NCBI RefSeq assembly: GCF_002266425.1
Contig: NZ_NPMN01000037.1
Location: forward strand, 1-34,539
DNA: 34,539 bases
Source: Tissierella sp. P1
Lineage (GTDB): Bacteria > Bacillota > Clostridia > Tissierellales > Tissierellaceae
Direction: 5' to 3'
A program made the translations under genes and the position numbers. Within the stretch, counting starts at the first letter, position 1, and the number at the start of each line of letters is the position of its first letter. Positions 26,372-34,539 of the stretch are shown piece after piece. The notes under the pieces were generated by a model, which was not told the origin of the DNA, did no database searches, and saw nothing but the letters and a program-made list of their open reading frames with translations.

Positions 26372-27130
26372 ATGATGGAACGAGTTAGATTTAAAAACTC
26401 AAGAAACTTAAACTTAGTTGGGCACCTATACCCATCTACTTCTGAATCAATAATTATAATGTGTCATGGTTTTATGTCGAACAAACATTCAAAGGGACGC
26501 TTTGAAAGGCTTGCTACGGCATTTAATGAATCAGGTTACAGTGCTTTACTTTTTGACTTTAGTGGATGTGGAGAAAGTGATGATGATATTCTGACTGTTG
26601 AAAAAGAAGTAGATGATTTGAAGTCTGCAATTCAATTTGTAAAGTCAAAGGGATATAAAAAAATTGCACTGTATGGTCATAGTCTTGGAACTGTTATTTG
26701 CTTAAAAAATTATACTCCTGAAATAATAACAATGGTTTTATCAGGTGCTGGAACTGATTCGATTAAGTATAACTGGTATGAGTTCTTTACAAAAGAACAA
26801 ATGCAAGAATTGGAGGAAAAAGGATATTTAACAGAGTACACACCACAAGAAGTACGAAAAAAGATTGTAATTGATAAAAGGATTCTAAAAGATTTTGAGT
26901 TAATTAATCAGAAAGAGTTATTAAAAGATGTTAATTGCCCAGTTTTAATAATTCATGGTAATAATGACGAAGAAGAAAAATTACTCTACGAAAGATCTAA
27001 AGCAGCAATGGCATTGCTTTCAAATGACTCAAAATTAGAAGTTATTGATGGAGCAAACCATAGTTTCCTTGAGCATTTTGATATAGTAGTTAAATTAACT
27101 ACTGAATGGTTTACAAATCATCTTTGTTAG
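26372..27130 (+). CDS. Alpha/beta hydrolase
   Basis: The 252-aa product is a cytoplasmic serine hydrolase. The oxyanion-hole segment MCHGFMSNKHS (near 30-40) is followed by the nucleophile elbow GHSLG with Ser104, an acidic residue in LIIHGNNDEEE and the catalytic His in DGANHSFLEH near the end. It resembles the acyl-esterase/thioesterase group of this fold; no signal peptide is present. AGGAGGG lies just before ATG. The substrate cannot be assigned. It is one of three hydrolases of this fold in the accessory stretch. Confidence 0.88.
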   Translation: MMERVRFKNSRNLNLVGHLYPSTSESIIIMCHGFMSNKHSKGRFERLATAFNESGYSALLFDFSGCGESDDDILTVEKEVDDLKSAIQFVKSKGYKKIALYGHSLGTVICLKNYTPEIITMVLSGAGTDSIKYNWYEFFTKEQMQELEEKGYLTEYTPQEVRKKIVIDKRILKDFELINQKELLKDVNCPVLIIHGNNDEEEKLLYERSKAAMALLSNDSKLEVIDGANHSFLEHFDIVVKLTTEWFTNHLC

Positions 27131-27253
27131 TATTGTGGGATATAAGGTTTCGTAGTATAACAATATATTTGTGTAAAAGTGCACCGAGGAGTAATTTTAT
27201 GATGGTGTGTATCACATTTGCTGTGGAAATAAATTTATTGAAGGAGTTATATA

Positions 27254-28033
27254 ATGGAGAGTTTAGAAGAAGTTAAATATAAAAATGAACGAAGCAAAAT
27301 TAATGGATATGAGCTGTTTAGTAAGTATTATATAAATGGATCTCCCACAGTATTATTTGAGGCCGGGATGGGTGATAGTAACGAAGTATGGGCTCTAGTT
27401 CAAAATAAGATATCATTATTTACGACAACTTTATCTTATGATAGAGCAGGAATAGGTAGAAGTGATACTTCAGTAATTCCTCGTACATGTTTAGATGTTG
27501 TAGAGGATTTGTCTGAGCTTTTGCAAAAAGTGTCAGTTAAGCCTCCTTTTATTTTAGTAGGACATTCTTTTGGAGGATTGGTATCAAGGTTATTTGCAAG
27601 TATTCATCCAAATTTAGTGGTAGGAATGATATTAGTGGACGCTGCTCCCGAATATAAAGAATTAGCTTTTGAAAAGGTTTTACCTAATCATTTACTAATT
27701 TCAAATCGAGAATATTACAGTAATCCAATGCTTAATTCTGAAAAAATTGATAAAATTAAAAGCTATAAGCAAGTAGATGAACATAAGTGTGTATTTGAGT
27801 TCCCATTAACAGTGATAACTCGAGGATTACCTGATAATTATAAAAAAGATTGGCCTAACCAAGAAATTCTAGATGTAGAGCAAAAGCTTCAATTTGAATT
27901 TAAGAAATTATCTACTGATAGTAAAATTATTGCAGCACAGAAAAGTGGACACTATGTACAAAATGATGAACCAGAGTTAATTTTGGAGTCAATAACAGAA
28001 ATTGTTAATAAATATAGAGTTTTGGGCAAGTGA
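27254..28033 (+). CDS. Alpha/beta hydrolase
   Basis: This 259-aa hydrolase reads VLFEAGMGDSNEVW (oxyanion loop), LSYDRAGIGRS (strand 4 and helix) and GHSFGG with nucleophile Ser105. The His of KSGHYVQNDEPELI near the C-terminus completes a triad. It is close to the haloperoxidase/epoxide hydrolase-like esterases found in Firmicute genomes and has no signal peptide. AAGGAG lies before ATG. It shares the fold, but little else by eye, with the preceding gene, and it resembles the partial gene at the right edge more closely (same GHSFGGL context). Confidence 0.87.
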   Translation: MESLEEVKYKNERSKINGYELFSKYYINGSPTVLFEAGMGDSNEVWALVQNKISLFTTTLSYDRAGIGRSDTSVIPRTCLDVVEDLSELLQKVSVKPPFILVGHSFGGLVSRLFASIHPNLVVGMILVDAAPEYKELAFEKVLPNHLLISNREYYSNPMLNSEKIDKIKSYKQVDEHKCVFEFPLTVITRGLPDNYKKDWPNQEILDVEQKLQFEFKKLSTDSKIIAAQKSGHYVQNDEPELILESITEIVNKYRVLGK

Positions 28034-28122
28034 AAAACATAATCTAACAGACTATTTGATAAGTGGCACTCATAAAGAAGAAACGACTTGGAGAGTGAAC
28101 ATTACACTTTTTTACTTAGAGT

Positions 28123-28239
28123 GAAGCTACGTTAAGTGTTAATGCTCTAGGAGCTAGTTTAGAGACATCACAGATATTATTCCATTATCTAGAAGACATG
28201 GATTTTTTAGTTTTAATCAAATATAGTGTTGTTAAATAA
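28123..28239 (+). pseudogene. Possible C-terminal gene remnant
   Basis: An open stretch of 38 codons plus TAA, without a start codon, reads EATLSVNALGASLETSQ and then FHYLEDMDFL, which looks like helical protein rather than random sequence. A stop directly precedes it. It lies in the 229-nt spacer before the signal peptidase gene. I cannot name a parent family. Confidence 0.25.
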
Positions 28240-28262
28240 TATTTTAAGGAGTTGAAATAATT

Positions 28263-28868
28263 ATGAAGAAAATAAAAGGAAATAGCATTATACAGGAGGG
28301 GGCAGAATGGATTTTGCATTTATCTATAGCCTTTGTAATTGTGTTATTTCTTAATAGCGAGGTATATGCATTAACTGAAGTGAAACAATGGTCTATGGAA
28401 AATACTTTATTTGAGGGAGAAAAATTATATGTAGATAAGGTCTCTTATCATTTTTCAGAGCCTAAATCTGGCGATATTGTTGTATTTCTTCAAGGTGAAA
28501 TAAATGAAGGTTTTAATGATAGAATTATAAATGTATTAGAAGATATGAAAATGAAGTTCAATAGAGAACCTCGTAGAAATAGGTTTATTAAAAGAGTAAT
28601 AGGGGTTCCAGGAGATAAAATTGATATTCAAGATGAGAAAGTATACGTAAATGATAAACTGCTAGAAGAGACATATATTAAAGGTAATACAATTAAAAGG
28701 ACAATAGAGTATCCTATTATTGTACCTGAAGGGAAGCTATTTGTAATGGGAGATAATAGAGAAAATAGTAATGATAGTAGATTATTTGGGCTTGTAGATT
28801 ATAAGAGTATTGAAGGCAAAGCAATATTTAGACTTTGGCCAATTAATAGATTAGGAGATATAAAGTAA
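28263..28868 (+). CDS. lepB: Signal peptidase I
   Basis: The 201-aa product has one N-terminal membrane helix (about 16-33) and an outer catalytic domain that removes signal peptides from exported proteins. The nucleophile Ser44 is in QWSMENTL, the general-base Lys110 in RFIKRVIGVPGD, and the C-terminal family box is GDNRENSNDSR. The usual SMxPTL motif has Asn in place of Pro here. A spacer of about 30 residues separates DIVVF from the Lys box, as in some Clostridial forms. It stands alone among unrelated genes, so it may be an accessory rather than the housekeeping enzyme. Confidence 0.9.
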   Translation: MKKIKGNSIIQEGAEWILHLSIAFVIVLFLNSEVYALTEVKQWSMENTLFEGEKLYVDKVSYHFSEPKSGDIVVFLQGEINEGFNDRIINVLEDMKMKFNREPRRNRFIKRVIGVPGDKIDIQDEKVYVNDKLLEETYIKGNTIKRTIEYPIIVPEGKLFVMGDNRENSNDSRLFGLVDYKSIEGKAIFRLWPINRLGDIK

Positions 28869-28981
28869 ATGGAAAATCATTCCGTCAGATAATACCCTAT
28901 TTAGCATAAAGGTTGCCCAAGAATGCTTTGGGGAATAGCAATTGAATTATGAGAAATATATAGAAAGGGGAGGGAAACAAA

Positions 28982-29716
28982 ATGGGAATAATTGTTGCAA
29001 TTGGTGGAGGAGAAATAAGCAAACTTGAGACTTGGGTAATTGATGAGTATATTGTTAATTTAGCTGGTAAAGTAAATCCTAAAGCACTCTTTATCCCTAC
29101 TGCAAGTAATGAACCCCAAGGATATATTGATATATTTAATGATATATATGGAAAGAGATTAGGATGTAAGATAGATGTATTATACTTAATAAATGGAAAT
29201 CTTTCAGGCATAGAAATAAGAAGCAAGATCCTTTCTGCAGATATTATATACGTAGGTGGTGGAGATACTGTAAAGATGATGGAAGTATGGCGTAGCAAGA
29301 AAGTTGACGAATATCTAAAAGAAGCATATGAAGCAGGTATTGTACTTTCTGGCCTAAGCGCAGGCTCCATGTGTTGGTTTAGATATGGGCATGGTGATAG
29401 TGACTTATCTCGTAATAAAGATGGTTGGTGGGACTATCAACGTATTGATGGACTTAGTTTCATTGATGCTATTCACTGTCCTCATTATAACGAGAAAGGT
29501 GGAGAAGGGTTTGATGAGATAATGAAAACATTTGAAGGAATAGGAATAGCTATTGAAAACAATTGTGCACTAGTAATAAAGGATGATAAATTCAAGATAT
29601 TAAAAAGCGATGAGAAATCAAATGCTTATAAATTATATAAGTTAAATGGAATCGTATATAAGCAGATACTAGATAATTATGATTTAATTGATATGAATAA
29701 ACTGTTTGAAAGTTAA
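28982..29716 (+). CDS. Peptidase E-like (S51 family) hydrolase
   Basis: The 244-aa product has the class I glutamine-amidotransferase-like fold of dipeptidase E and cyanophycinase. It opens with IVAIGGGEI, has YVGGGDTVKMM in the middle, and carries the nucleophile elbow GLSAGSMCWF with Ser126. HCPHYNEKGGEGF follows, with a probable catalytic His. Family members cleave Asp-X dipeptides or related bonds. GGGGAGGG precedes ATG. It is cytoplasmic and stands alone, with no cyanophycin or peptide uptake gene in view, so the substrate is open. Confidence 0.87.
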   Translation: MGIIVAIGGGEISKLETWVIDEYIVNLAGKVNPKALFIPTASNEPQGYIDIFNDIYGKRLGCKIDVLYLINGNLSGIEIRSKILSADIIYVGGGDTVKMMEVWRSKKVDEYLKEAYEAGIVLSGLSAGSMCWFRYGHGDSDLSRNKDGWWDYQRIDGLSFIDAIHCPHYNEKGGEGFDEIMKTFEGIGIAIENNCALVIKDDKFKILKSDEKSNAYKLYKLNGIVYKQILDNYDLIDMNKLFES

Positions 29717-29846
29717 TTAAAATTTGATTCATCAGGACATTATAATAAGCCTTATTGTTGAGACATATTTTTATATAAAAATTTTAGATTGTTTATAATA
29801 TGGTAATTTAATTTGGAAAATATTCTATAGTTATAGGGGTGGGTTT

Positions 29847-30317
29847 ATGGAGATAAAAATTCAAAGAACTAGGATTAATGAAGCAGAAATCTTATTAGAT
29901 ATACAAAAGAAAGCTTTCAAAGAAGATCTAGAGAAATATGAAGATTATGATACAAGTCCTGCAACTGAGCCAATAGAAAAACTAATACGAAAAATTAATA
30001 ATTCTTTTCACTATACTGTTTTTCTAGATGACATAATAATAGGAGGAATTGAAGTTAGAAAGTTATCAGATACTCAATTTTATTTGAATAGATTATATTT
30101 AAGTCCTAAATATCAAAATAAGGGGATAGGGGCTAAATTAATGGAATTTATTGAAAGTGAATTTTCAGAAGCTTTAGAATGGACTTTAAGTACACCTTAT
30201 ATGAACTATAGGAATCATTATTTTTATGAAAAGTTTGGATATGAAAAGATTAGTGAACATACAATCACCGAAAAGTTAATACTCTTCGATTATATTAAAC
30301 ATATGAATATAGAATGA
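29847..30317 (+). CDS. GNAT-family N-acetyltransferase
   Basis: This 156-aa single-domain acetyltransferase has the acetyl-CoA loop in LYLSPKYQNKGIGAKLMEFIE (Q-x-x-G-x-G form) and ends with the STPYMNYRNHYFYEKFGYEK segment typical of the fold. AGGGGTGGG lies before ATG. The acceptor substrate is unknown. A TATAAT at 29794-29799 may be part of its promoter, though the -35 is poor. Confidence 0.86.
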   Translation: MEIKIQRTRINEAEILLDIQKKAFKEDLEKYEDYDTSPATEPIEKLIRKINNSFHYTVFLDDIIIGGIEVRKLSDTQFYLNRLYLSPKYQNKGIGAKLMEFIESEFSEALEWTLSTPYMNYRNHYFYEKFGYEKISEHTITEKLILFDYIKHMNIE

Positions 30318-30354
30318 ATTACTTATGCTTTACCCATAATATTGTGAGGAAAGA

Positions 30355-30920
30355 GTGAAAATAGAGATGTATACAATTATTTATTTAGTTAGGCATGCAG
30401 AGGTTGATATATTCCAGATGAATATAGTAGACCATTGTCAGAAAAGGGAAATAATGATGCTTTAGGGTTAACAGAATTATTTAAAGAATATGATGTATCG
30501 AGAGTAATATCAAGTCCCTATTTAAGAGCAATAAATACTATAAGAGGTATAGCGGAAGATAGAGGAATAACTATAGAAATAATAGATGATTTTAGAGAAA
30601 GAAAAATTGCGAACTATCCCATTGAAGATTTCATTTCTTTTACAAGACAACAATGGAATAATTTTAACTATTGCTTAGAAACAGGAGAAAGTTTAAATGA
30701 AGTACAAGCTAGAGGAATTGATGCTCTGAAGAGTATTTTAGAAAAATATAATGGGGAAGATATTGTAATTGGAACACATGGGACAATCTTAGGTGTGATT
30801 TTAAATTTTTTTGATAAAAGATATGACTATGATTTTTGGAAATCAATGAAAATGCCAGATATATTTAAGTTAGAGTTTAAAGATGGAAAAATAGAAAGTA
30901 TTATAAATATAAAGATTTAA
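30355..30920 (+). pseudogene. Histidine phosphatase family protein (phosphoglycerate mutase-like), frameshifted
   Basis: The N-terminal part reads MYTIIYLVRHAEVDIF, with the catalytic His of the RHAE box, but then runs into a stop. The remainder (from about 30415) continues in another frame with PDEYSRPLSEKG, VISSPYLRA and GTHGTILGVIL, which holds the second catalytic His. Adding one T to TTCC near 30412 would join them as IFPDEYSRP and give about 188 aa, the expected size. GTG 30355 (GAGG upstream) or ATG 30367 may be the start. Like the xanthine dehydrogenase breaks, the shift is in a short single-base run, so a sequencing error is possible. The next gene follows almost at once. Confidence 0.8.
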
Positions 30921-30939
30921 TATGGGAGAAATGAAACAA

Positions 30940-31413
30940 ATGAAAATAGAAAAATTGAAATATGATATTTGCAGATTAGATGATACAGATGTAATACCTT
31001 TTGAACTATTATTATTAGCTGATCCTTCGAGAAATGCTGTAGAAGATTATTTGCATAGAGGGATTTGCTTTGCATATAAAACAGATGAAATAGTTGGAAT
31101 TTATGTATTAATAAAGACTAGACCAAATACTATGGAACTTGTGAATGTTGCAGTAAAAGAAAATATGCAAGGTAAAGGAATTGGAAAAAAGTTAGTTTTA
31201 CATGCAATATCTATGGCTAGGAAAGAAGGTGCGAAGACATTAGAAATTGGAACAGGAAATTCAAGTTTGCAGCAACTTGCATTATATCAGAAATGTGGAT
31301 TTCGTATAATAGGAGTGGACAAGGATTTTTTCACAAGACATTATGAGGAAGAAATTGTTGAAAATGGTATTATGTGTAGAGACATGATTAGATTGAGTAT
31401 GGATTTATTATAA
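30940..31413 (+). CDS. GNAT-family N-acetyltransferase
   Basis: The product is 157 aa from ATG 30940, which is served by GGGAG at 30924-30928. The in-frame ATG at 30922 has no ribosome binding site. The acetyl-CoA loop is in VAVKENMQGKGIGKKLVLHAI and the last strand and helix in TGNSSLQQLALYQKCGFRI. Proteins of this type are often annotated as amino-acid or PhnO-like acetyltransferases, but the acceptor is unknown. It follows the histidine phosphatase closely and is probably co-transcribed with it. Confidence 0.86.
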   Translation: MKIEKLKYDICRLDDTDVIPFELLLLADPSRNAVEDYLHRGICFAYKTDEIVGIYVLIKTRPNTMELVNVAVKENMQGKGIGKKLVLHAISMARKEGAKTLEIGTGNSSLQQLALYQKCGFRIIGVDKDFFTRHYEEEIVENGIMCRDMIRLSMDLL

Positions 31414-31558
31414 TTTACTCAAGGAGCATTGGAGTTAGTACATCACTTAATGTTGTATTTAGCGAAGGGGATACTTGGCCGTGATTCTAATACAATGTAA
31501 ATCAAGACATCACAAACAATAGGATATTAAATGAAATTTCATAAGTAGGTGATATAAG

Positions 31559-32122
31559 TTGGAAAATCAATTTAGAAACATCAATTATTTAGAAGAAGGA
31601 AATACTAGGCGGAAGTCAGCTTATAAATTACTGAAAAAGTTAAAGCTATTTGAGATATTAAATAATTATAATCCAGTTTTAGTCGGGACAATTCCTATAG
31701 ATATTGATATATCTAATAGTGATTTAGATATTATCTGCCAAGTCTATAATCATGATGCCTTTGAAAAAACAATAATACAATTTTACAAAAATTATGATAT
31801 CTTTCATATTGAGAGACAGTTTATCGGAGGATTAGAGACAACATTTTCTAGTTTTAAGCATGATGATTTTTACATAGAAGTTTTTGGACAGTCAAAACCT
31901 GTTTTCAATCAAAATGGCTATCGTCACATGATAATAGAAAAAAAGATACTTGATTTAGGTGGAGAAAAACTAAAAGAAGAAATAAAAAAATTAAAAAGAG
32001 CTGGAATGAAGACAGAACCAGCTTTTGCAAAATATCTTGGATTAAAAGGTGACCCATTTGAAGAAATATTAAAATTATCATTATTATCAGAAGAAGAATT
32101 ATTTAGATTTGTAAGAGGTTAG
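31559..32122 (+). CDS. DUF4269 family protein, nucleotidyltransferase-like
   Basis: The 187-aa product matches the DUF4269 family as I know it. It has GTIPIDIDISNSDLDIIC near residues 43-60, whose G-S-like turn and two spaced acidic pairs recall the metal-binding strand of nucleotidyltransferases. It continues with IERQFIGG, YIEVFGQ and the C-terminal AFAKYLGLKGDPFEEILKL. No activity is established. TTG 31559 is the start, with AGGTG 7 nt upstream; no ATG fits. It has a 145-nt spacer upstream containing the inverted pair TTGTATTTAG/CTAATACAA. Confidence 0.8.
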   Translation: MENQFRNINYLEEGNTRRKSAYKLLKKLKLFEILNNYNPVLVGTIPIDIDISNSDLDIICQVYNHDAFEKTIIQFYKNYDIFHIERQFIGGLETTFSSFKHDDFYIEVFGQSKPVFNQNGYRHMIIEKKILDLGGEKLKEEIKKLKRAGMKTEPAFAKYLGLKGDPFEEILKLSLLSEEELFRFVRG

Positions 32123-32346
32123 CAGAAGGTCATAAGTGTCTAATTCTCAAAAGATATTATAAAAAGGAAAGCGAAAAGCTTGAATGATATAGTTCCAAGA
32201 GAATCAAGAAATCGTTGAGAAAAGAATAAAACTTTTTTTATATCGTAGTGTAAGCAGTAGTTATTAGGAGATAGTGAGAGAAGTGAATTTGTTATAAATC
32301 ATATTATTATGTAACATATTTTATAGAAGAATGGAGGGTATATTAA

Positions 32347-33030
32347 ATGAAAAAATCAATAGGAATACTAGCTGGAATGGGACCGAGATCCACATCACCT
32401 TTTCTTGAATTAGTACTAGATCAATGTCAAATTCAATATGGTGCAAAATATGATATAGATTATCCACCTATCATGATTTACTCTCTTCCCACACCATTTT
32501 ATCTAGATTGTTCAATCGATCATAAGGTAATGAAGGAAATAATAATTGAAGGCATTCGACATCTTGAATCAACAGGTGTTAGTTGTATTGCTATGCCGTG
32601 TAATTCTGTCCATATATATTTTGATGAACTAAAGGAAAAGATTAGTATTCCATTATTAAATATTATTGAGGAAACCATAAAAAAAGTAGATTCAAATAGA
32701 AAAATAACTATATTTGCCACGGAACCAACTTTTAATTCAGAACTATATCAAAAAGGAATATTACATTCAGATAATCAATTTATATTCAAAAGTGATTGGC
32801 AGAAAAAAATAAACATTATAATTCAAATGATAAAAGACAAAAAAGAAATATCGGAAGTCAATTTATATTGGGATGAATTAGTTAAAGATGTTATGAAAGA
32901 AGATGTAGAGGATATTATTATAGCATGTACTGATTTAAGTGTTCTAAAAAACAAATTTAATGATAAGGTTAATTTTATAGATTCATCCCATGCTCTAGCG
33001 GAATCGTTAATAAAACAGTATCTAAAGTAA
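32347..33030 (+). CDS. Aspartate/glutamate racemase family protein
   Basis: The 227-aa product has the two-cysteine racemase layout: Cys85 in AMPCNSVH and Cys194 in IIACTDLSVL, with GILAGMGPRST at the N-terminus. Both catalytic cysteines are present, so cofactor-independent amino-acid racemisation (likely Asp or Glu) is plausible. ATG follows GGAGGGT. It stands alone, with no peptidoglycan or D-amino acid genes nearby, so the substrate is uncertain. The 224-nt gap before it shows no gene or clear signal. Confidence 0.88.
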   Translation: MKKSIGILAGMGPRSTSPFLELVLDQCQIQYGAKYDIDYPPIMIYSLPTPFYLDCSIDHKVMKEIIIEGIRHLESTGVSCIAMPCNSVHIYFDELKEKISIPLLNIIEETIKKVDSNRKITIFATEPTFNSELYQKGILHSDNQFIFKSDWQKKINIIIQMIKDKKEISEVNLYWDELVKDVMKEDVEDIIIACTDLSVLKNKFNDKVNFIDSSHALAESLIKQYLK

Positions 33031-33093
33031 AAGATGATCAATATCTAATATTAATAGATATAAAATATAAAGAAACTTAATTGAGGAGGAATA

Positions 33094-33239
33094 ATGGTGA
33101 TGGTTTGTTTATCAGCTGAAAATATAAAACATGCAGGTAAAATAGTGCCTCTTTAAAGGTTCATAAACTAATCAATATGCGTGGTAAAGGAATTGGAAAC
33201 AACTTTGATTGTGATGATGCAGCTGTACAAGAATTATAA
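33094..33239 (+). pseudogene. Remnant of a GNAT acetyltransferase gene
   Basis: GAGGAGGA precedes an ATG (33094) that opens only 20 codons. After a stop and frame change, a stretch reads INMRGKGIGNNFDCDDAAV and ends at 33239. The RGKGIG piece is the acetyl-CoA loop of GNAT proteins and follows a short linker, so the start and the loop survive while the rest is lost. Confidence 0.45.
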
Positions 33240-33304
33240 AATCATTAATGTTTAAATACATATCGTTTTAAGACATTTTAAGTATAAGAAAGGTGTGGGG
33301 CATT

Positions 33305-33553
33305 ATGAAAGTTAAATTAACTATTTTAGAAAGTAAGTGTCGAGGAAATTACCATAAGATAGGTGACACTTATATAGTAGGAGATATCTGCCCTCCAATT
33401 TGTCATGAATTGTGGCAGAGTATATATCCCAGTGTCTATACATTATTAAATAATGGTGATTTAGATTATGGAAATATAAGAGAAAAGAAATTTCAAATGA
33501 GATGTCCAGATAACGGTAGAGTTTTAATATATGGAGAAGTTGTTGAAGCTTAA
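33305..33553 (+). CDS. TIGR04076 family protein
   Basis: The 82-aa product fits TIGR04076, a small family of unknown function found in Firmicutes and Archaea. It has VKLTILESKCRGNYHKIGD at the start, then DICPPICHELW and RCPDNGRVLI, with four cysteines and a histidine that could bind metal. ATG 33305 with AAAGGTG and GGGG upstream is preferred to a start at 33293 that lies inside the ribosome binding site. Its stop overlaps the next tiny reading frame by 1 nt. Confidence 0.82.
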   Translation: MKVKLTILESKCRGNYHKIGDTYIVGDICPPICHELWQSIYPSVYTLLNNGDLDYGNIREKKFQMRCPDNGRVLIYGEVVEA

Positions 33554-33630
33554 TGATTATCATAAAAGTTATTGAGGAAGATATTCAGTATAAATATAAA
33601 ATCTGTAATTTAATATATGTATTAGGATAG
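33553..33630 (+). CDS. Tiny open frame, probable remnant
   Basis: ATG overlaps the preceding stop (TAATG) and opens 25 codons beginning MIIIKVIEEDIQYKYK. It has no ribosome binding site of its own and would depend on translational coupling. It may be the start of a lost gene or meaningless; I do not recognise it. Confidence 0.2.
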   Translation: MIIIKVIEEDIQYKYKICNLIYVLG

Positions 33631-33695
33631 CTTTAGCAGATGAAATATATTTAAAATTTTGAGATGAATACTTACCATTGATAGGAGAGATAAAA

Positions 33696-34539
33696 GTGGA
33701 TAATATAAACTATGAATATAAAATTATTGGCAATGGGAATACAATACTTGTCATAGAGGTAGGAATAGGTAATTCATTTTATGATTGGTATCCGCTCATT
33801 GAAGAGATAAAGGACTATTTTACAGTCATTATTTATCATAGACAAGGATATGGTAATAGTAGTCTTCCAAAATCCTCTAGAACAACAAGAAATATAGCAT
33901 ATGAATTAAATACAATGCTTAAAGAAATTGGAATTAAAGAAAAGTATATTTTGATGGGACATTCCTTTGGTGGATTATGTGTACAGCAATATGTAAAAAT
34001 GTATCCTGATGAAATTAAGGCTGTAGTATTATTGGACTCAACTTCATATAATTTAGAACAATTGGAAAGTCTTGATACACCAACAATAAATTCTCAAACA
34101 TCAATAGATAAGATGGTTTCTTTAGTTAATGAATTATCTTTGAAGTCCAGAGAAGAACTTATTAGTCAAAATACAGATATAACTTCTAAATATGAGAAGT
34201 GTGTAACAAGTGAAGAATTACAAGATGTTGTAGAATTTTTTGGAAATCCAAATCTTTATAAGACAGTAGCAGATGAATTTGCAAATTGGATACATGATGG
34301 AGAAGATATTAAAAGCATAGATATATTTCCAGATGTTCCTTTAAGAGTAATTGCTCGAGATAAGATTTTATCTGTCAGAAATTGGATGAAATATGAGATA
34401 CCAGAGGAAGAAGCTGTTGAGCATGAGAATAAGTGGCGTGAGTTGCAGGAGGAGCTAGTATTACTATCCGATCAAGGAAAATTGATAATTGCTTCGGATA
34501 GTGATCATTTAATATATATAGATAGACCGGATGTGGTGA
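33696..34539 (+). CDS. Alpha/beta hydrolase, cut by the window edge
   Basis: A frame starting at GTG 33696, with AGGAGAG upstream, runs off the right edge after 281 codons. It reads VIEVGIGNSFYDW (oxyanion loop), IIYHRQGYGNS, nucleophile elbow MGHSFGGL and DSDHLIYIDRP near the edge, the last holding the catalytic His. The triad is therefore nearly complete inside the window, and only a short C-terminus is missing. It resembles the hydrolase at 27254-28033 in motif context and may be a distant duplicate. Confidence 0.85.
   Translation, partial: MDNINYEYKIIGNGNTILVIEVGIGNSFYDWYPLIEEIKDYFTVIIYHRQGYGNSSLPKSSRTTRNIAYELNTMLKEIGIKEKYILMGHSFGGLCVQQYVKMYPDEIKAVVLLDSTSYNLEQLESLDTPTINSQTSIDKMVSLVNELSLKSREELISQNTDITSKYEKCVTSEELQDVVEFFGNPNLYKTVADEFANWIHDGEDIKSIDIFPDVPLRVIARDKILSVRNWMKYEIPEEEAVEHENKWRELQEELVLLSDQGKLIIASDSDHLIYIDRPDVV

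Noticed and set aside
28897..29370. A 157-codon minus-strand frame over the peptidase E-like gene
   Set aside because: It is antisense to the catalytic core of the real gene and has no supporting start signal.
25100..34539. A defence island or toxin-antitoxin region
   Set aside because: No restriction, CRISPR-Cas, Abi, or paired toxin-antitoxin genes are visible; the DUF4269 gene has no antitoxin-like neighbour.
1..34539. CRISPR arrays, tRNA, rRNA or insertion-sequence transposases
   Set aside because: No regularly spaced repeats, cloverleaf-like sequences or transposase motifs were seen on either strand.

Overview
The window is AT-rich DNA with compact operons, frequent purine-rich ribosome binding sites, intrinsic terminators, a T-box leader and a PyrR-type RNA site. 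Together these point to a low-GC Firmicute, most likely an anaerobic member of the Clostridia (possibly the Tissierellia). That placement is inferred from protein style and regulatory motifs, not from a marker gene.

Layout. Positions 1-4.5 kb hold a VanR/OmpR-type response regulator, an unusual multi-membrane-segment histidine kinase and a divergent subtilase-like lipoprotein in one operon. 4.7-6.8 kb holds a DUF4015 glycoside-hydrolase-like lipoprotein and a radical SAM protein. 7.0-9.5 kb holds a uracil permease gene, whose leader carries a PyrR-binding hairpin, and adenosine deaminase. 9.5-12.2 kb, on the minus strand, is a three-gene ABC-2 exporter; its promoter abuts a perfect 54-bp A/T-only palindrome. 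12.4-15 kb holds a BaiN/HI0933-type flavoprotein and a COG4091 homoserine-dehydrogenase-like oxidoreductase with a SAF domain. 15-15.6 kb is non-coding, with a decayed minus-strand gene and a structured upstream element. 15.6-21.4 kb is a purine-oxidation operon: NCS2 purine permease, GntR/UTRA regulator and the three xanthine dehydrogenase subunits (FAD, 2Fe-2S, molybdenum). The molybdenum subunit is broken by two compensating single-base frameshifts, both at homopolymers. 21.5-25.1 kb is a T-box-controlled ileS of the IleRS2 type with a GxHH signature. 25.1 kb to the right edge is an accessory stretch of single, mostly unrelated genes, all on the plus strand with long spacers: three acetyltransferases, three alpha/beta hydrolases, signal peptidase I, a peptidase E-like protein, a frameshifted histidine phosphatase, a DUF4269 nucleotidyltransferase-like protein, an aspartate/glutamate racemase and a TIGR04076 protein, plus gene remnants.

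How the genes work together. Adenosine deaminase, the purine permease and xanthine dehydrogenase suggest nucleoside and purine scavenging; the uracil permease is tied separately to pyrimidine status through PyrR. The sensor-kinase operon probably reports on the envelope and may be autoregulated, since three 11-bp direct repeats lie in its promoter region.

A repeat family of about 110-175 bp occurs three times (left edge, uraA leader, between the T-box terminator and ileS). It is the clearest structure not explained by the genes. I see no CRISPR array, rRNA, tRNA, transposase or integrase gene in the window.
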